64,000 bases of DNA from Phytophthora sp. 'mugwort'. Its lineage: Eukaryota > Oomycota > Peronosporomycetes > Peronosporales > Peronosporaceae. The notes under the pieces are model-generated. The model was not told the origin of the DNA, ran no database searches, and was given only the letters and a program-made list of their open reading frames with translations. Position numbers and translations under genes: made by a program. The stretch is from contig JAUCEF010000008.1 in NCBI GenBank assembly GCA_033558025.1, positions 248,001 through 312,000 on the forward strand, written 5' to 3'. This document shows, piece after piece, positions 11,283 to 21,249 of this stretch (positions within the stretch are counted from its first letter, which is position 1; each line of letters opens with the position of its first letter).

Positions 11283-12029
11283 ATGACCAAGTTGAACATC
11301 ATCCTCAGCTTCGCTGCCGCTGTCACCCTCGCCTTCGCCACCTTCGACGGTGTCAACGCCGCCAGTCTCCGCACCGCTGATACCACCGAGCACTTCCTCA
11401 CCAGCTTCGACGCCAGCTTTGACGCCAGTACCAGCAGTGACAGCACTGACGGCGAGCGCTTCCTATCCGAGATCGAGGGCAGCGAAAGCGCCGCCGTGGA
11501 CGAGAGTAGCGACAGTCTTGAAGGCGAACGCTTCTTGCAGGAGGTCGTTGATGGCAGCGAAAGTGCCGCTGATGAAGGCAGCGAGAGCTTTGCCGGTGAC
11601 CGTTTTCTTGTTGAAGTGGAAGGGAGCGAGAGTGCTGAAGCTGAGGGCAGTGAGAGCGTGGACGGCGAAAGATTCCTGCAGGAGGTTGTCGAAGGAAGTG
11701 AGAGCGCTGACACCGACGTCGAGGGCAGTGAGAGCGACGATGGCGACCGTTTCCTGGAGGAAGTGGTCGGTAGCGAGAGTGCAGATGTCGACCCTTGCAG
11801 CGAGAGCACAGACGGCGAACGCTTCCTAGAGGAGGTTGACAGTAGTGAAAGTGCTGTCGATGACGAGGCCAGTGCGAGCGTCGAGGGTGACCGCTTCCTT
11901 GTTGAGGTGGAGGGCAGCGAGAGCGCCGCGGATGATGTCGAGGGCAGCGAGAGCAGCGAGGACGAACGTTTCTTGGTGGAAGTCGAAGGCAGCGAGAGTG
12001 ACGAGGGAAGTGAAAGCGGAAGTGCATAA
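11283..12029 (+). CDS. Secreted acidic Ser-rich repeat protein, copy B (full length)
   Basis: 248 residues, starting with a signal peptide (MTKLNIILSFAAAVTLAFAT). After VNA and a short Ser/Thr lead come eight repeats of 23-25 residues with cores GERFLSEI, GERFLQEV, GDRFLVEV, GERFLQEV, GDRFLEEV, GERFLEEV, GDRFLVEV and DERFLVEV, each followed by a GSES- or SSES-type acidic spacer. The end is EGSESGSA. Apart from three residues in the signal peptide the protein is identical to copy C, and to copy A over the shared repeats. The strict core between variable acidic spacers recalls repeat precursors cut into peptides, but no dibasic (KR) sites are present. Many Ser sit in acidic contexts suited to CK2-like phosphorylation. 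Gene and 3' flank form one arm of a 1,027-bp inverted repeat. No known family recognised. Confidence 0.88.
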   Translation: MTKLNIILSFAAAVTLAFATFDGVNAASLRTADTTEHFLTSFDASFDASTSSDSTDGERFLSEIEGSESAAVDESSDSLEGERFLQEVVDGSESAADEGSESFAGDRFLVEVEGSESAEAEGSESVDGERFLQEVVEGSESADTDVEGSESDDGDRFLEEVVGSESADVDPCSESTDGERFLEEVDSSESAVDDEASASVEGDRFLVEVEGSESAADDVEGSESSEDERFLVEVEGSESDEGSESGSA

Positions 12030-12309
12030 GTAGTAGCTTTCTAGCAGCCTCTGGTTCCTTTATACTGACGTTCGGTGCTAGCTTTACGCATAATAACTAT
12101 AAATGCTGATGGCATCGCTTGAGCCCATGAAATGTGGATTTAGTCATAGCTGGAAGTGTTGCAGGTAAGCAGGCGGTCACACTTGGTTAGCATGTTACTC
12201 TAATCAAAGACAAGCTTATTGAATTTGCTGAACTTAAAACAATTGATAAGTTGAACTGAGCGTATCGAAACATGAATTGTTAGACGAGGTATCAAACGGC
12301 GATAGTAAA
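11283..12309. repeat. Inverted repeat, left arm (1,027 bp)
   Basis: This segment, copy B plus about 280 bp of 3' flank, is repeated in reverse complement at 18726-19752. The 3' flank is identical over every base I compared; the coding part differs at a few positions in the signal peptide. The similarity stops abruptly after gatagtaaa at 12301-12309 and fades upstream of the start codon. Confidence 0.9.
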
Positions 12310-13263
12310 GTCGGCGCCATCCTATTTATACCACGTACAGTTGCCGTCGTTGCAGGTTGCCACTGTATGTGAGGAAGTGTGGGTGTATCAAAGAACACGA
12401 TAAAAGTGTGAAGTGTGTGGTTGTGTTGCGGTTGGGTGGATGGGTAGTTAGGGAGCATTTCCCCTTGAAATGGCAGTGCTGCCCAGCAACTGCTTGGTTT
12501 GCGAAAGTGCACAACATGGCACTATACCACATCCAGTTTTTTTAATATATAAAAGAGCAAAATTGTCACAAAAAAAAAAAAAAAATCTAATAATATATGG
12601 GGCCGATACAGGTTTAGGAATAACGCAGGTATTATAGAAGTACTGTTTACTCTTTTGTCAAATCACGAATCAAATCCCCAATATGAACCACCGGAAATTG
12701 ACACGAGCGCGCACCCACCTTTTATTTTGGCAAGCTACATTTGCGGCAACTTTTCCAACTAGCTACTTGTTACGTGCCGCAATAGCTAGCTCTTGTGTGC
12801 CACACTAGCTATTAGTGTCGACATGACCCGCCTTCGCAGGCGTTTGAGCTGTCGGCTACCCGATTCGCTTGCTTGCCCACCTCATTCCGGACCAAACGAT
12901 AGCTTGTAAAGTGGTCCGATCAAAAGTAGCTATCCTACGCGGGAAAATGCCGTATAGCTATTACATAAAATATAACCCTTGTTGCGCCTACCTCCGGTCC
13001 GGAAAAATTATTATGCCTTCCGTAGTTTGTCCGCCTAATTGGACTTTGTAATCGGACCTGTGGCCTTTGAGAGAGGGGTTTCAAATATTGTGGCGCGTCG
13101 GCTAAAAGGCCGACACTTAGTGACTTGTCACGCATCTAAAATCGTCGCTGACCAACCAATCGGCGAACAATACCCAGGTAAGTAGCATGATGCCTGTTCA
13201 CAGCTCGCCCGTATCTCACTAACTACTGTGTCTCTGTACGTATGGATTGGTGCAGCAGCTACC
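12310..13263. other. Repeat-derived spacer, no intact gene
   Basis: Contains a 16-A run (12570-12585), AT-rich sequence and, at about 12750-12815, several agctagct/actagct motifs like those at 17.2-17.4 kb. It probably includes the 3' flank and terminal sequence of the adjacent Tc1-like element. No gene seen. Confidence 0.4.
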
Positions 13264-14280
13264 TTAGACAGCGGAGCTGCGCAGCAGGGGTCTGAATCTA
13301 GTGTATGGCTTGGTGGCAACCTCTAATACTTCTTTCGGGCATTCCCGAAAAACCATGTTGGCATAACACTGTAGCCACCGCTTCAGAGGTAAAACCCCCA
13401 CTTCGATTGGGTTGAGGTCGGGGCTATATGGCGGCAAAAAAAGAAGCGCGCCAGTGGCATGCACAAGGGTTTGCAGCTCCTCGTACATGTGGATCGTGGC
13501 GTTGTCGAGTATAACAATCGAGCGTGGCAGCGACCACGGGTTAAGAAATGGTGCGATCTTGAGCTTGAAAATATCGTGAAAGTTATGTTGAGAAAATGTG
13601 TCGTCCACGTGACCCCAGTCAAAGAAGCCAGTAACGTCCATTGCAGCAAGGACCGATAGACGCTTGCCTTCTAAAAATGGAACAGGCCGTTAGCACCGGT
13701 GTTGCGAGATGACCAGCCATGGCGGCATATTGCAGATCTGCGTCGAGTATTTCAATTAAAGAACAAATTTAGTAAACCCAGTAGGCATTAGTCATAATCA
13801 AACTTTATCTTCCGTCCTTTGAAGTTTCATCTATAAACACGAGTTGGTCGGGCCTGCAGTAGAATGGAGAAAGCCGAGATATGAACTGCTTGCGTTCGCG
13901 TGGCAAATGTTCAGCGGCACGCTTTGTTAGAACGTTTCGCGTCAACCCAAGCTCAAAACGTAAAGCACGACAAATGGTTACGTCGGACAGGCACACACAT
14001 GTAGGATATTCCTGACGAATAGCTGCACGTAGTTCTTCAAAGCAAAAACATGGATGGCTGTTACATACGCAGAAACAAAATCCCGAACAGGCTTTGGCCA
14101 CTTCAAGCTCTTCTCAGCTGGTGGCTTATTGTCTACATTTCCTGATTGAACAAACCTTTGGTACTATCTTGTAAGACTACGGTCAGAAATCCCCAGTAAA
14201 GTCCCCACAAGGCTCAGTTCAACATCATACACGTAGACCAGTACTACAGCGCGCCATCTCAGATCAAGCGAAAAAGTCAT
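13264..14280 (-). mobile_element. Decayed Tc1/mariner (IS630-like) DDE transposase
   Basis: On the minus strand an ATG at 14280 opens a helix-turn-helix region typical of this family (MTFSLDLRWRAVVLVY ... GTLLGISDRSLTR), then an in-frame TAG near 14170 where a Trp codon is expected. Reading continues through 14101-13805 to the first catalytic Asp (LVFIDETSKDG). A frame break and extra sequence lie between 13805 and 13690. The last part (13641-13264) has the second Asp (IVILDNATIH) and the catalytic Glu (PYSPDLNPIE), with 33 residues between them. The order HTH, D, D, E is complete, so this is a nearly full-length but inactive copy. Terminal inverted repeats were not resolved. Confidence 0.85.
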
Positions 14281-14614
14281 AATTTGACGCTAAGACCATG
14301 CTCTTCTTGGCAAAAAGTCCAAATGCCGCTGCTCGCGATGGCAATCGGACATTTGGCTGGCTCAAAAACCGCGCGCCTTATTTGGAGCTAATTAGTAAAA
14401 ACAACATTCTTTCGAAAATGTAAGGTGCCCATGCAACGAATGAGTGGCTCATAAGGCAAGGGCCCTATTTTTTCCGTCATCGAGCAAATGATTCACCCAC
14501 TCTGTACTTTTATCCTGCAGGAAGATATCAACACGTTTTGCAGGTCCCAACGTAAGGCAGATTTCTTACGCTGCAGCAGCCGCTCTCATTCGTCAAAACC
14601 AGGCAACCCTCTTC

Positions 14615-16940
14615 ATGGAAGCAGCAAGCGGCTCGCGCTCACTGCGTGGCGATGATGATGGCAATGCAGAGCGAGAGTCCGTGCCAGTCACCGACGCGCT
14701 GGAGCTAGACGGTGCGGTCGTTCGTACCTGGTGCATCGCGGCGGGCATAGCAAGCACAGACAAAAGCTACCTCAAGGGCATCCGCACATGGGTTATGACG
14801 AACAAGAATATTGTCAACCCTCGGCACTTCTTCACTGCATCAGGAGAGCTGGACCCCTCTGTATTCACGCCAAAGGACTTTGAGGCGTTTCTTTGGCCAA
14901 GAGGAAGGACTTAAAAGCTGTCACACTGGGCGGCTATCGCAGCGCCATGAAGGATTTGTATCGGCGAAACGACGTGCCGGCTCCGACCGAGTACGGCGAG
15001 GGGATGAAGACGCTGTTCTCCGGGATCAAGCGCCTGCAGGCCGAGACCGAGCAGACTGCTGACGTCCGCAGCTCTGGGAAGCGCACGCTGACGTATATCA
15101 TGTACGTGAAGCTGTAGCACGATGCTGGGGAGAAACGACGGAGGCTTTGCTCACCTTTTCCTTACGACTCAATGGAACCTGATCTTCCGCTCCATGTCTG
15201 TCGAGACGGTGCGTACGTCGCATTTAGTGAGTGCGGAGGGCAACATCGGCTGCGTGCTTCACAAAACGAAGTCGAACCAAGAAGGCAGTGAGCCCAAGGA
15301 TCCCCGGCATATGTATGCCAATCCGGGAGCGCCGGCTACCTGTTGGGTAACAGCTCTGGCGGTATACTTGGCATGCTACCCGCGTCAGAAACGGGGGGCT
15401 CTCTTCCAGGGGTCTAACCAAAAGCTGCGGTTTGACAAGGCATTAGCAGAAGCTCTCAAAATCGATGACAACGCAAAATCTTACGGTGCGGACTCCATTC
15501 GGAAGGGAGTGGCCTCATACGCATGCAGCGGCTCAATTGTCAGCGTGTGCCTTTGCTGTGATTCGTCCCTCGATGGTGTTCAAGACCGCTACTTTCGATA
15601 CGAGAGCGCCGGCGACCAGTTCCTCGGTCGCGTCATTGCCGGGCTGCCCTCAACAAGGCTTGCTTTGCGGCACTACCGCCCCATTTTGCTTCGCCGGTGG
15701 GTCCAACCGTAGAAGTGGATGTGGCGCGGGTGTTGCCGGGGCTGGTGGACGCTGATGAACTTCATCCACTACTTCACCTTTGCCTAGCGTCACTGGTTTA
15801 TCATGGCGATAACTTGCGGGAGAAGCTGCCGCCTCGCATGCGTTGCTATCTACGTACTTGTTTCGAGACCCGATAGCAATGGCGCGCTTCGAAATCAAGT
15901 CATCACTTGCGACTCACCATGGATGCGACCCACGGGCATCCCGCCCTACATCGAGATATACAGGCAACTGGAAGAGACGAGGTCGGCAGTGAAAGACCTG
16001 CCTGACGTTTTGTTGCGAGGCTTTAGCACAACGCTGGACGAAAAAGCAGTCTCATCAGGAATATCATGCACGATGTCCTGAAGCAGGCGATCAAGGAGCT
16101 GCTAGCAGAAGCCGGGATCGGTGGTCCCGTTGGCGCAAATTCCAACACCGTCGGCCAGCTCCGAGAACAACAACACCCGCGTCCATGTCTGGTGACAACA
16201 AGTTCCACTTCCTCCCCGCCAGTATCGAGTTTCCCAGCACCGACCCGATTACAGCTTGGAAGTTGTGGTGGTTGGGGAACGTGGCGCTTGGGTACCCACC
16301 CTTCCGCCGAGTAACTAGGCGGGTTCTCTCGACCCGCCAAAAAGCTAACACACTATCCGAGTGGTCAATGCTGATGATGCGTATCACCGCTGAAGTTGAT
16401 GCGGCTACAGGATCTGCCGTCTCGACTGTTGCAGACCGAAGAAGAAGCCGATAATCTGCTCGAAATTGGGATGATCAGACTCAAGCTCCTACCGGGTTTC
16501 GAGAGCGCCGTAACTCGCAGCTTAAGGACACAATGGTAGTTCGCCTGTTGCGCGAAGCGAACAAGGCCCGTGACCCGAGTGCACGGTCCTTGCCTTTCCG
16601 TAGTCGCAAACGAAGAAAGCTGGCACCCGCAGCGGTCGGTCCTCGTAGTACACACCAACAGTGTCGCAGCATGTCGAACAGCAGCGTGCTCGGTAACAGG
16701 AGCGCCACCTCGGGCACCGATACGACCAGCAACAGGAGCGCCACCTCGGGCACCGACACGACCAGCAACAGGACAGACCCGCCGAGCAGCGGAGCGGACT
16801 GGAATGTGTGTGCAGGGCCCACGCTCGAGGATACCTAGGGACACATTAACGCCGAGGGCAAATACAGCAATGAGCGCTTTGGCGGGCTTCACGAACAGAA
16901 TACGATTTTCCACCATCACGCACCCTTTGTCTGCGTAAGG
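14615..16940 (+). mobile_element. Decayed Crypton-type tyrosine recombinase element
   Basis: Consecutive frames (14615-14914, 14893-15117, 15122-15712, then 15750-16454) give one broken protein. The N-terminal part reads like the SAM-like DNA-binding region of Crypton recombinases (LKAVTLGGYRSAMKDLY). The catalytic part contains KSYGADSIRKGVASYACSG, where the HxxR signature is degraded to DSIR, followed by DRYFRYESAGDQFLGRV, a stretch I associate with oomycete Crypton proteins. The C-terminal extension (TGIPPYIEIYRQL, then EFPSTDPITAWKLWWLGN and TLSEW) also fits that family. At least four frame changes and the damaged HxxR show it is dead. Ser/Thr-rich tandem sequence at 16690-16790 (a 36-bp repeat encoding NRSATSGTDTTS) lies near the end. 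Cryptons move as circles and leave no long terminal repeats, so the edges are uncertain. Confidence 0.75.
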
Positions 16941-18725
16941 ACGCCTACCTTACGATCTTTCCTCACAATTTATTGTTTGCAGTAAACGGACTTTAAAAAT
17001 AAGGAGAAGTCAAGATAGTAACAACGAGACCCCAATAAAAATATACTTTTTTTATGGTCGGATTAGCCACAACTACAGAAAGGCACAATAACAATTCCCA
17101 AAAGAAGGGATAGTTTTGCCCTACTTGTCCAATAATGGTGCAGAATCTTAAAAAAAAAAATGTTGCTGTACACCATTGCACGTCGTTACTGTTGCGTAGT
17201 CAAGTTTGTACAAGTAGCTAGCTGGCACGCCAAAAGTGACTTGTTAGTAAATCAAACGTGGCTGCAATATGCATTTCGCGCTAGGCACTTGTCGCGTGCT
17301 GGAGTGGTCACTAGAAGCTAGCTTGCACGCCAAATGTGACTAGTCAGGAATTCAAACGCGGGATGCAAAATACATTTCGGCGCTAGTCACTTGATGTACG
17401 GCGTGGTAGGAAGCATATCGCACAACTTCGCATTTGGAGCTCATTCACGATCGATCTACGACCAAACGATCAAACAAAATAGTTAGAGAACGATATTTAT
17501 GGACAGTATCTACCAAATTTCGAGATGCACCTGAGGTTCGTCGGACAGATCCTCAATTAACTGACTTAATCGCATTCAGATTGGTTTTGCCATCTTCAAA
17601 TGGGTGGCTTAGGTAGGCGGCTTGGCATCAGGTTGGTATGAGAGGACAATATCTCTGTACACATTTCTCCAGGCCGTTCAGTGACCGCAGTCCGGACTTT
17701 GTGCCGAGCCCGTAATCCAAGTGCATCGTTCGAGCGAGTAATTAAACGACCGCGAAAGCTATGAATGGGTCCTGCAAAATTGTCGATTTCGGCGTCCGTG
17801 CGTTCACATGATCCCTGACGAGACAATGAAGTTCTTTCGTGGACTCCAGAACGACGACGTTCTTGTAGCTTTGTCTGAGCCTCTGATAGATCAATATCTC
17901 CATTGATAGCAGGCGCAGCTAGGCCGCGCGAGCAAGTCCGACTTGAGAGCACAACTGCCTTACATTCGCATCCGTGTTTGCTGAAATTGCTTGATTGTTT
18001 CAGCTGCGATGATAGGCGATAAAAAATAATGATCTTGGTGCTTGGAATAATTATGCCACATATTTAACCATTACAACAGTAGCATAGCGAAAGATACGTG
18101 CGATGTTAATCCTTGCTCTTAACGCCTTGGTTACTCGTTAACTGAAATGACCTCTACAGTTGAAGTAAAACACCATATCCAACATAGTTTTGATCAAAAA
18201 GTACTTGGTCTGATCCTTCTCAAAGCTCCTCGCTTTAACAAGCTTCTGGTGCAGAGTAGCCTCTGAGCACACAGACGAATCTCATTTGACGCTCGATACC
18301 GACAGCTTTAATTCAGTACCGGTGCACGGTATTTTCCAAGAAGTAGCTGGTCTTCGCCTGGAGAGAAGCGTCCTTCTGATTCCTGATGCTCTTATTATAT
18401 GACTCAATTTCTTGCTGGCGAGCCAGCGTTCCCGGGTGCCGCAACGACATAATACGAGTCAAACGGAGATTCCAAGTATTTTCAAATACATTAGTGTACA
18501 CGTCTTCCCCTGCTTCTCTTGATTTTTCCACAGCAAACGTCGATATCGACTAGAAGTGCTGTCGTGTTGCGCTGTTGTGTATGCGCTTCAGGTCTGGAAC
18601 AAACGTTTTTTTTATTAACACTTTGCTGTTTAGTGTTGCTGTCGTTGATGTGCAGTTCCAAGGAAGACGTGCGGCCAACACGTAACGAGAATGAATGCAT
18701 TTAACTTCCTCTGGAATCTATTCTT
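16941..18725. other. Spacer inside the inverted repeat, no gene recognised
   Basis: Holds the imperfect tandem repeat at 17214-17394 and several short open frames (minus 17596-17952, 118 codons; minus 18313-18531, 72 codons) without recognisable domains. Probably decayed transposon sequence. Confidence 0.4.
17214..17394. repeat. Imperfect direct repeat, about 78 bp x 2
   Basis: The block 17214-17290 (agctagctggcacgccaaa ... gcgctaggcacttg) recurs at 17317-17394 (agctagcttgcacgccaaa ... gcgctagtcacttg) with about 80 percent identity. The units are separated by 26 bp. Related agctagct motifs occur near 12.75-12.81 kb. Confidence 0.7.
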
Positions 18726-19752
18726 TTTACTATCGCCGTTTGATACCTCGTCTAACAATTCATGTTTCGATACGCTCAGTTCAACTTATCAATTGTTTTA
18801 AGTTCAGCAAATTCAATAAGCTTGTCTTTGATTAGAGTAACATGCTAACCAAGTGTGACCGCCTGCTTACCTGCAACACTTCCAGCTATGACTAAATCCA
18901 CATTTCATGGGCTCAAGCGATGCCATCAGCATTTATAGTTATTATGCGTAAAGCTAGCACCGAACGTCAGTATAAAGGAACCAGAGGCTGCTAGAAAGCT
19001 ACTACTTATGCACTTCCGCTTTCACTTCCCTCGTCACTCTCGCTGCCTTCGACTTCCACCAAGAAACGTTCGTCCTCGCTGCTCTCGCTGCCCTCGACAT
19101 CATCCGCGGCGCTCTCGCTGCCCTCCACCTCAACAAGGAAGCGGTCACCCTCGACGCTCGCACTGGCCTCGTCATCGACAGCACTTTCACTACTGTCAAC
19201 CTCCTCTAGGAAGCGTTCGCCGTCTGTGCTCTCGCTGCAAGGGTCGACATCTGCACTCTCGCTACCGACCACTTCCTCCAGGAAACGGTCGCCATCGTCG
19301 CTCTCACTGCCCTCGACGTCGGTGTCAGCGCTCTCACTTCCTTCGACAACCTCCTGCAGGAATCTTTCGCCGTCCACGCTCTCACTGCCCTCAGCTTCAG
19401 CACTCTCGCTCCCTTCCACTTCAACAAGAAAACGATCACCGGCAAAGCTCTCGCTGCCTTCATCAGCGGCACTTTCGCTGCCATCAACGACCTCCTGCAA
19501 GAAGCGTTCGCCTTCAAGACTGTCGCTACTCTCGTCCACGGCGGCGCTTTCGCTGCCCTCGATCTCGGATAGGAAGCGCTCGCCGTCAGTGCTGTCACTG
19601 CTGGTACTGGCGTCAAAGCTGGCGTCGAAGCTGGTGAGGAAGTGCTCGGTGGTATCAGCGGTGCGGAGACTGGCGGCGTTGACACCGTCGAAGGTGGCGA
19701 AGGCGAGAGTGATAGTGGCAGCGAAGCTGAGGATGATGTTCAACTTGGTCAT
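18726..19752. repeat. Inverted repeat, right arm (1,027 bp)
   Basis: Reverse complement of 11283-12309, containing copy C and its 3' flank. Together with the left arm it encloses about 6.4 kb of transposon-derived DNA. Confidence 0.9.
19006..19752 (-). CDS. Secreted acidic Ser-rich repeat protein, copy C (full length)
   Basis: 248 residues, the same as copy B except for signal-peptide changes (MTKLNIILSFAATITLAFAT). All eight RFLxEV units and the EGSESGSA end are present and unbroken, so the coding sequence looks intact. The upstream region (from 19753 on) differs from that of copy B apart from a few bases before the ATG, so the two copies are likely driven by different promoters. Secreted by signal peptide; no catalytic motif, no Cys-rich domain, no membrane segment. 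Conservation of every repeat suggests recent duplication or ongoing gene conversion. Confidence 0.88.
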   Translation of the reverse strand: MTKLNIILSFAATITLAFATFDGVNAASLRTADTTEHFLTSFDASFDASTSSDSTDGERFLSEIEGSESAAVDESSDSLEGERFLQEVVDGSESAADEGSESFAGDRFLVEVEGSESAEAEGSESVDGERFLQEVVEGSESADTDVEGSESDDGDRFLEEVVGSESADVDPCSESTDGERFLEEVDSSESAVDDEASASVEGDRFLVEVEGSESAADDVEGSESSEDERFLVEVEGSESDEGSESGSA

Positions 19753-20321
19753 GATTGATATTGGTTTAGTAGTGGTGTGTGTATGAGCTGTGCGTGGGAA
19801 AATTGAAAGTGGTCGAGCTGAAGCGGACTGTTTGGATTGATTTTGAAGCAGTATGGTCAGCTCATACCACCGCCAGATCCCACGAGCTGTTAATGCTCTC
19901 GAAAATAACCTTCGGAGACGTTGAGAGCGAGATCATGTAGTGTCGGATTTTGGGATGACGTCTGAAATTCCGTCGAGCTATTGCTGTATGCAGTTAGAGT
20001 ATGTCAGTCAGCTTTGCTGCCCACCGAAGCTCTCCAGTCACAAATAGAGATGAGATATTCTGAGAAGGAGCAAAACTGCAGTTTCTTGCCCACCAAATTT
20101 GAGATCGATGCGTCGACGTGCACGAAACGGGCGTGCTGGGTCGCAGCACTCGATCGCAGGTTTCAATTTCGACAAGTCGCGTACGAGCACGTAATGTATA
20201 TCTAGGTCGAAGCAAAGCCTTCTGTATATTGATTCAAACTCCCCATTAAAAGTTCTAAGTTAGAACTGCAGAAAAGATTGCGCGACATAGACCTAATTAA
20301 GAAACATTACTTATATTTGCC
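19753..20321. other. Intergenic stretch
   Basis: Between copy C and its diverged paralogue, both on the minus strand. It holds the copy C promoter. Short open frames show no recognisable features. Confidence 0.35.
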
Positions 20322-20834
20322 TTATTTCCACCAGGTTAAGCCTGTCTTATCAAACTCCTGGCTAGCCCACGTCGCATCGTCGATTGGAGCAGGTTTAACC
20401 GTGCCAGGTTGATACGGTGATTCCACGTCGCTCTTACTATCGTCTTTGACTTGCGTTGTGACTGCGACGTCGTCGCTCGATCCATCGTCAACGTCCTCGC
20501 TTGCTTCCAGACTGTCCACAACGGTGGATCCGTCCACGCTCGATTCGACTTCGAGTAGAAAGCGGAATCCAGATCCATCTTCACTGTCATCGACTAAATC
20601 CACCGAGCTGGACGTGTCCGAACTAGTTCCAACTTCCATTAGGAAGCGGTCACCAACAGCGCTGTCACTTGCATCCGATTCGTCGAACAAGAATTCAGTC
20701 GAGACACTTTCACTAGCCTGGATGGTGGCCAAGTTGTGGCTAAACTGATGCTCACGCAGGTTTGCAGCATTAACGTTGTCGAAAGCGACCGTAACAGCAG
20801 CTACGAAGGCGATAATGACACTAAGCTTCGTCAT
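20322..20834 (-). CDS. Diverged paralogue of the secreted RFLxEV repeat family
   Basis: 170 residues. The signal peptide (MTKLSVIIAFVAAVTVAF) and the NVNAANLREH start of the mature protein align with copies A-C (GVNAASLRTA). Only two repeat cores are kept, GDRFLMEVGTSSD and GFRFLLEVESSVD, separated by Ser/Asp-rich spacer. The C-terminal 50 residues are unique, Pro-containing, and end in KTGLTWWK. The gene lies about 570 bp upstream (in its own orientation) of copy C and on the same strand, so it is probably an older tandem duplicate and shows which parts of the family are constrained: signal peptide, LR region and RFLxEV core. Function unknown. Confidence 0.8.
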   Translation of the reverse strand: MTKLSVIIAFVAAVTVAFDNVNAANLREHQFSHNLATIQASESVSTEFLFDESDASDSAVGDRFLMEVGTSSDTSSSVDLVDDSEDGSGFRFLLEVESSVDGSTVVDSLEASEDVDDGSSDDVAVTTQVKDDSKSDVESPYQPGTVKPAPIDDATWASQEFDKTGLTWWK

Positions 20835-21249
20835 GGTGTGTGAAACGGAGGAGATCAGTTGCTGGAGTTACTGGTCGCGGCGAAAAGAAGAAATGGGTAG
20901 ACTTTGTCGCTAACGTGATTGATGCATTGACAGTGCTATCCCCAGTCTCATTCAGAAATTGTCAGCAGTTACGTGGTCTAGCACCATCTCCATCTTTGGC
21001 CACGAAACATTTAGAATGCGATGTGGCTAACACGTTTCTGGGGAGAATACTCTTGGGAGGGTGGGAGGCAGGATCGTAGGGGAAGAATGACGTGGTATCA
21101 TCGTTGCCGCAATGTAAAGATCAAGATCGCATACATTATGTACCTTCAAACGCTGACACATCGACTCCGATGCAAGCTTTCAATCGCCAAGCATGTTTAT
21201 CTAAGCTGTATCAGCAAGGATCTCATTATGGCTCCGAAGTGGTAGCTAG
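20835..21249. other. Intergenic stretch
   Basis: 415 bp upstream of the paralogue and downstream of the TMEM267 gene. No gene seen. Confidence 0.35.

Noticed and set aside
17596..17952. 118-codon minus-strand frame
   Set aside because: No signal peptide, domain or splice-site support, and it lies in a repeat-derived spacer.
9769..20834. RxLR effector assignment for the acidic repeat proteins
   Set aside because: ASLRTADTT and ANLREHQ lack the first Arg of RxLR, and no dEER motif follows. They are secreted, but membership in the RxLR class is not supported.
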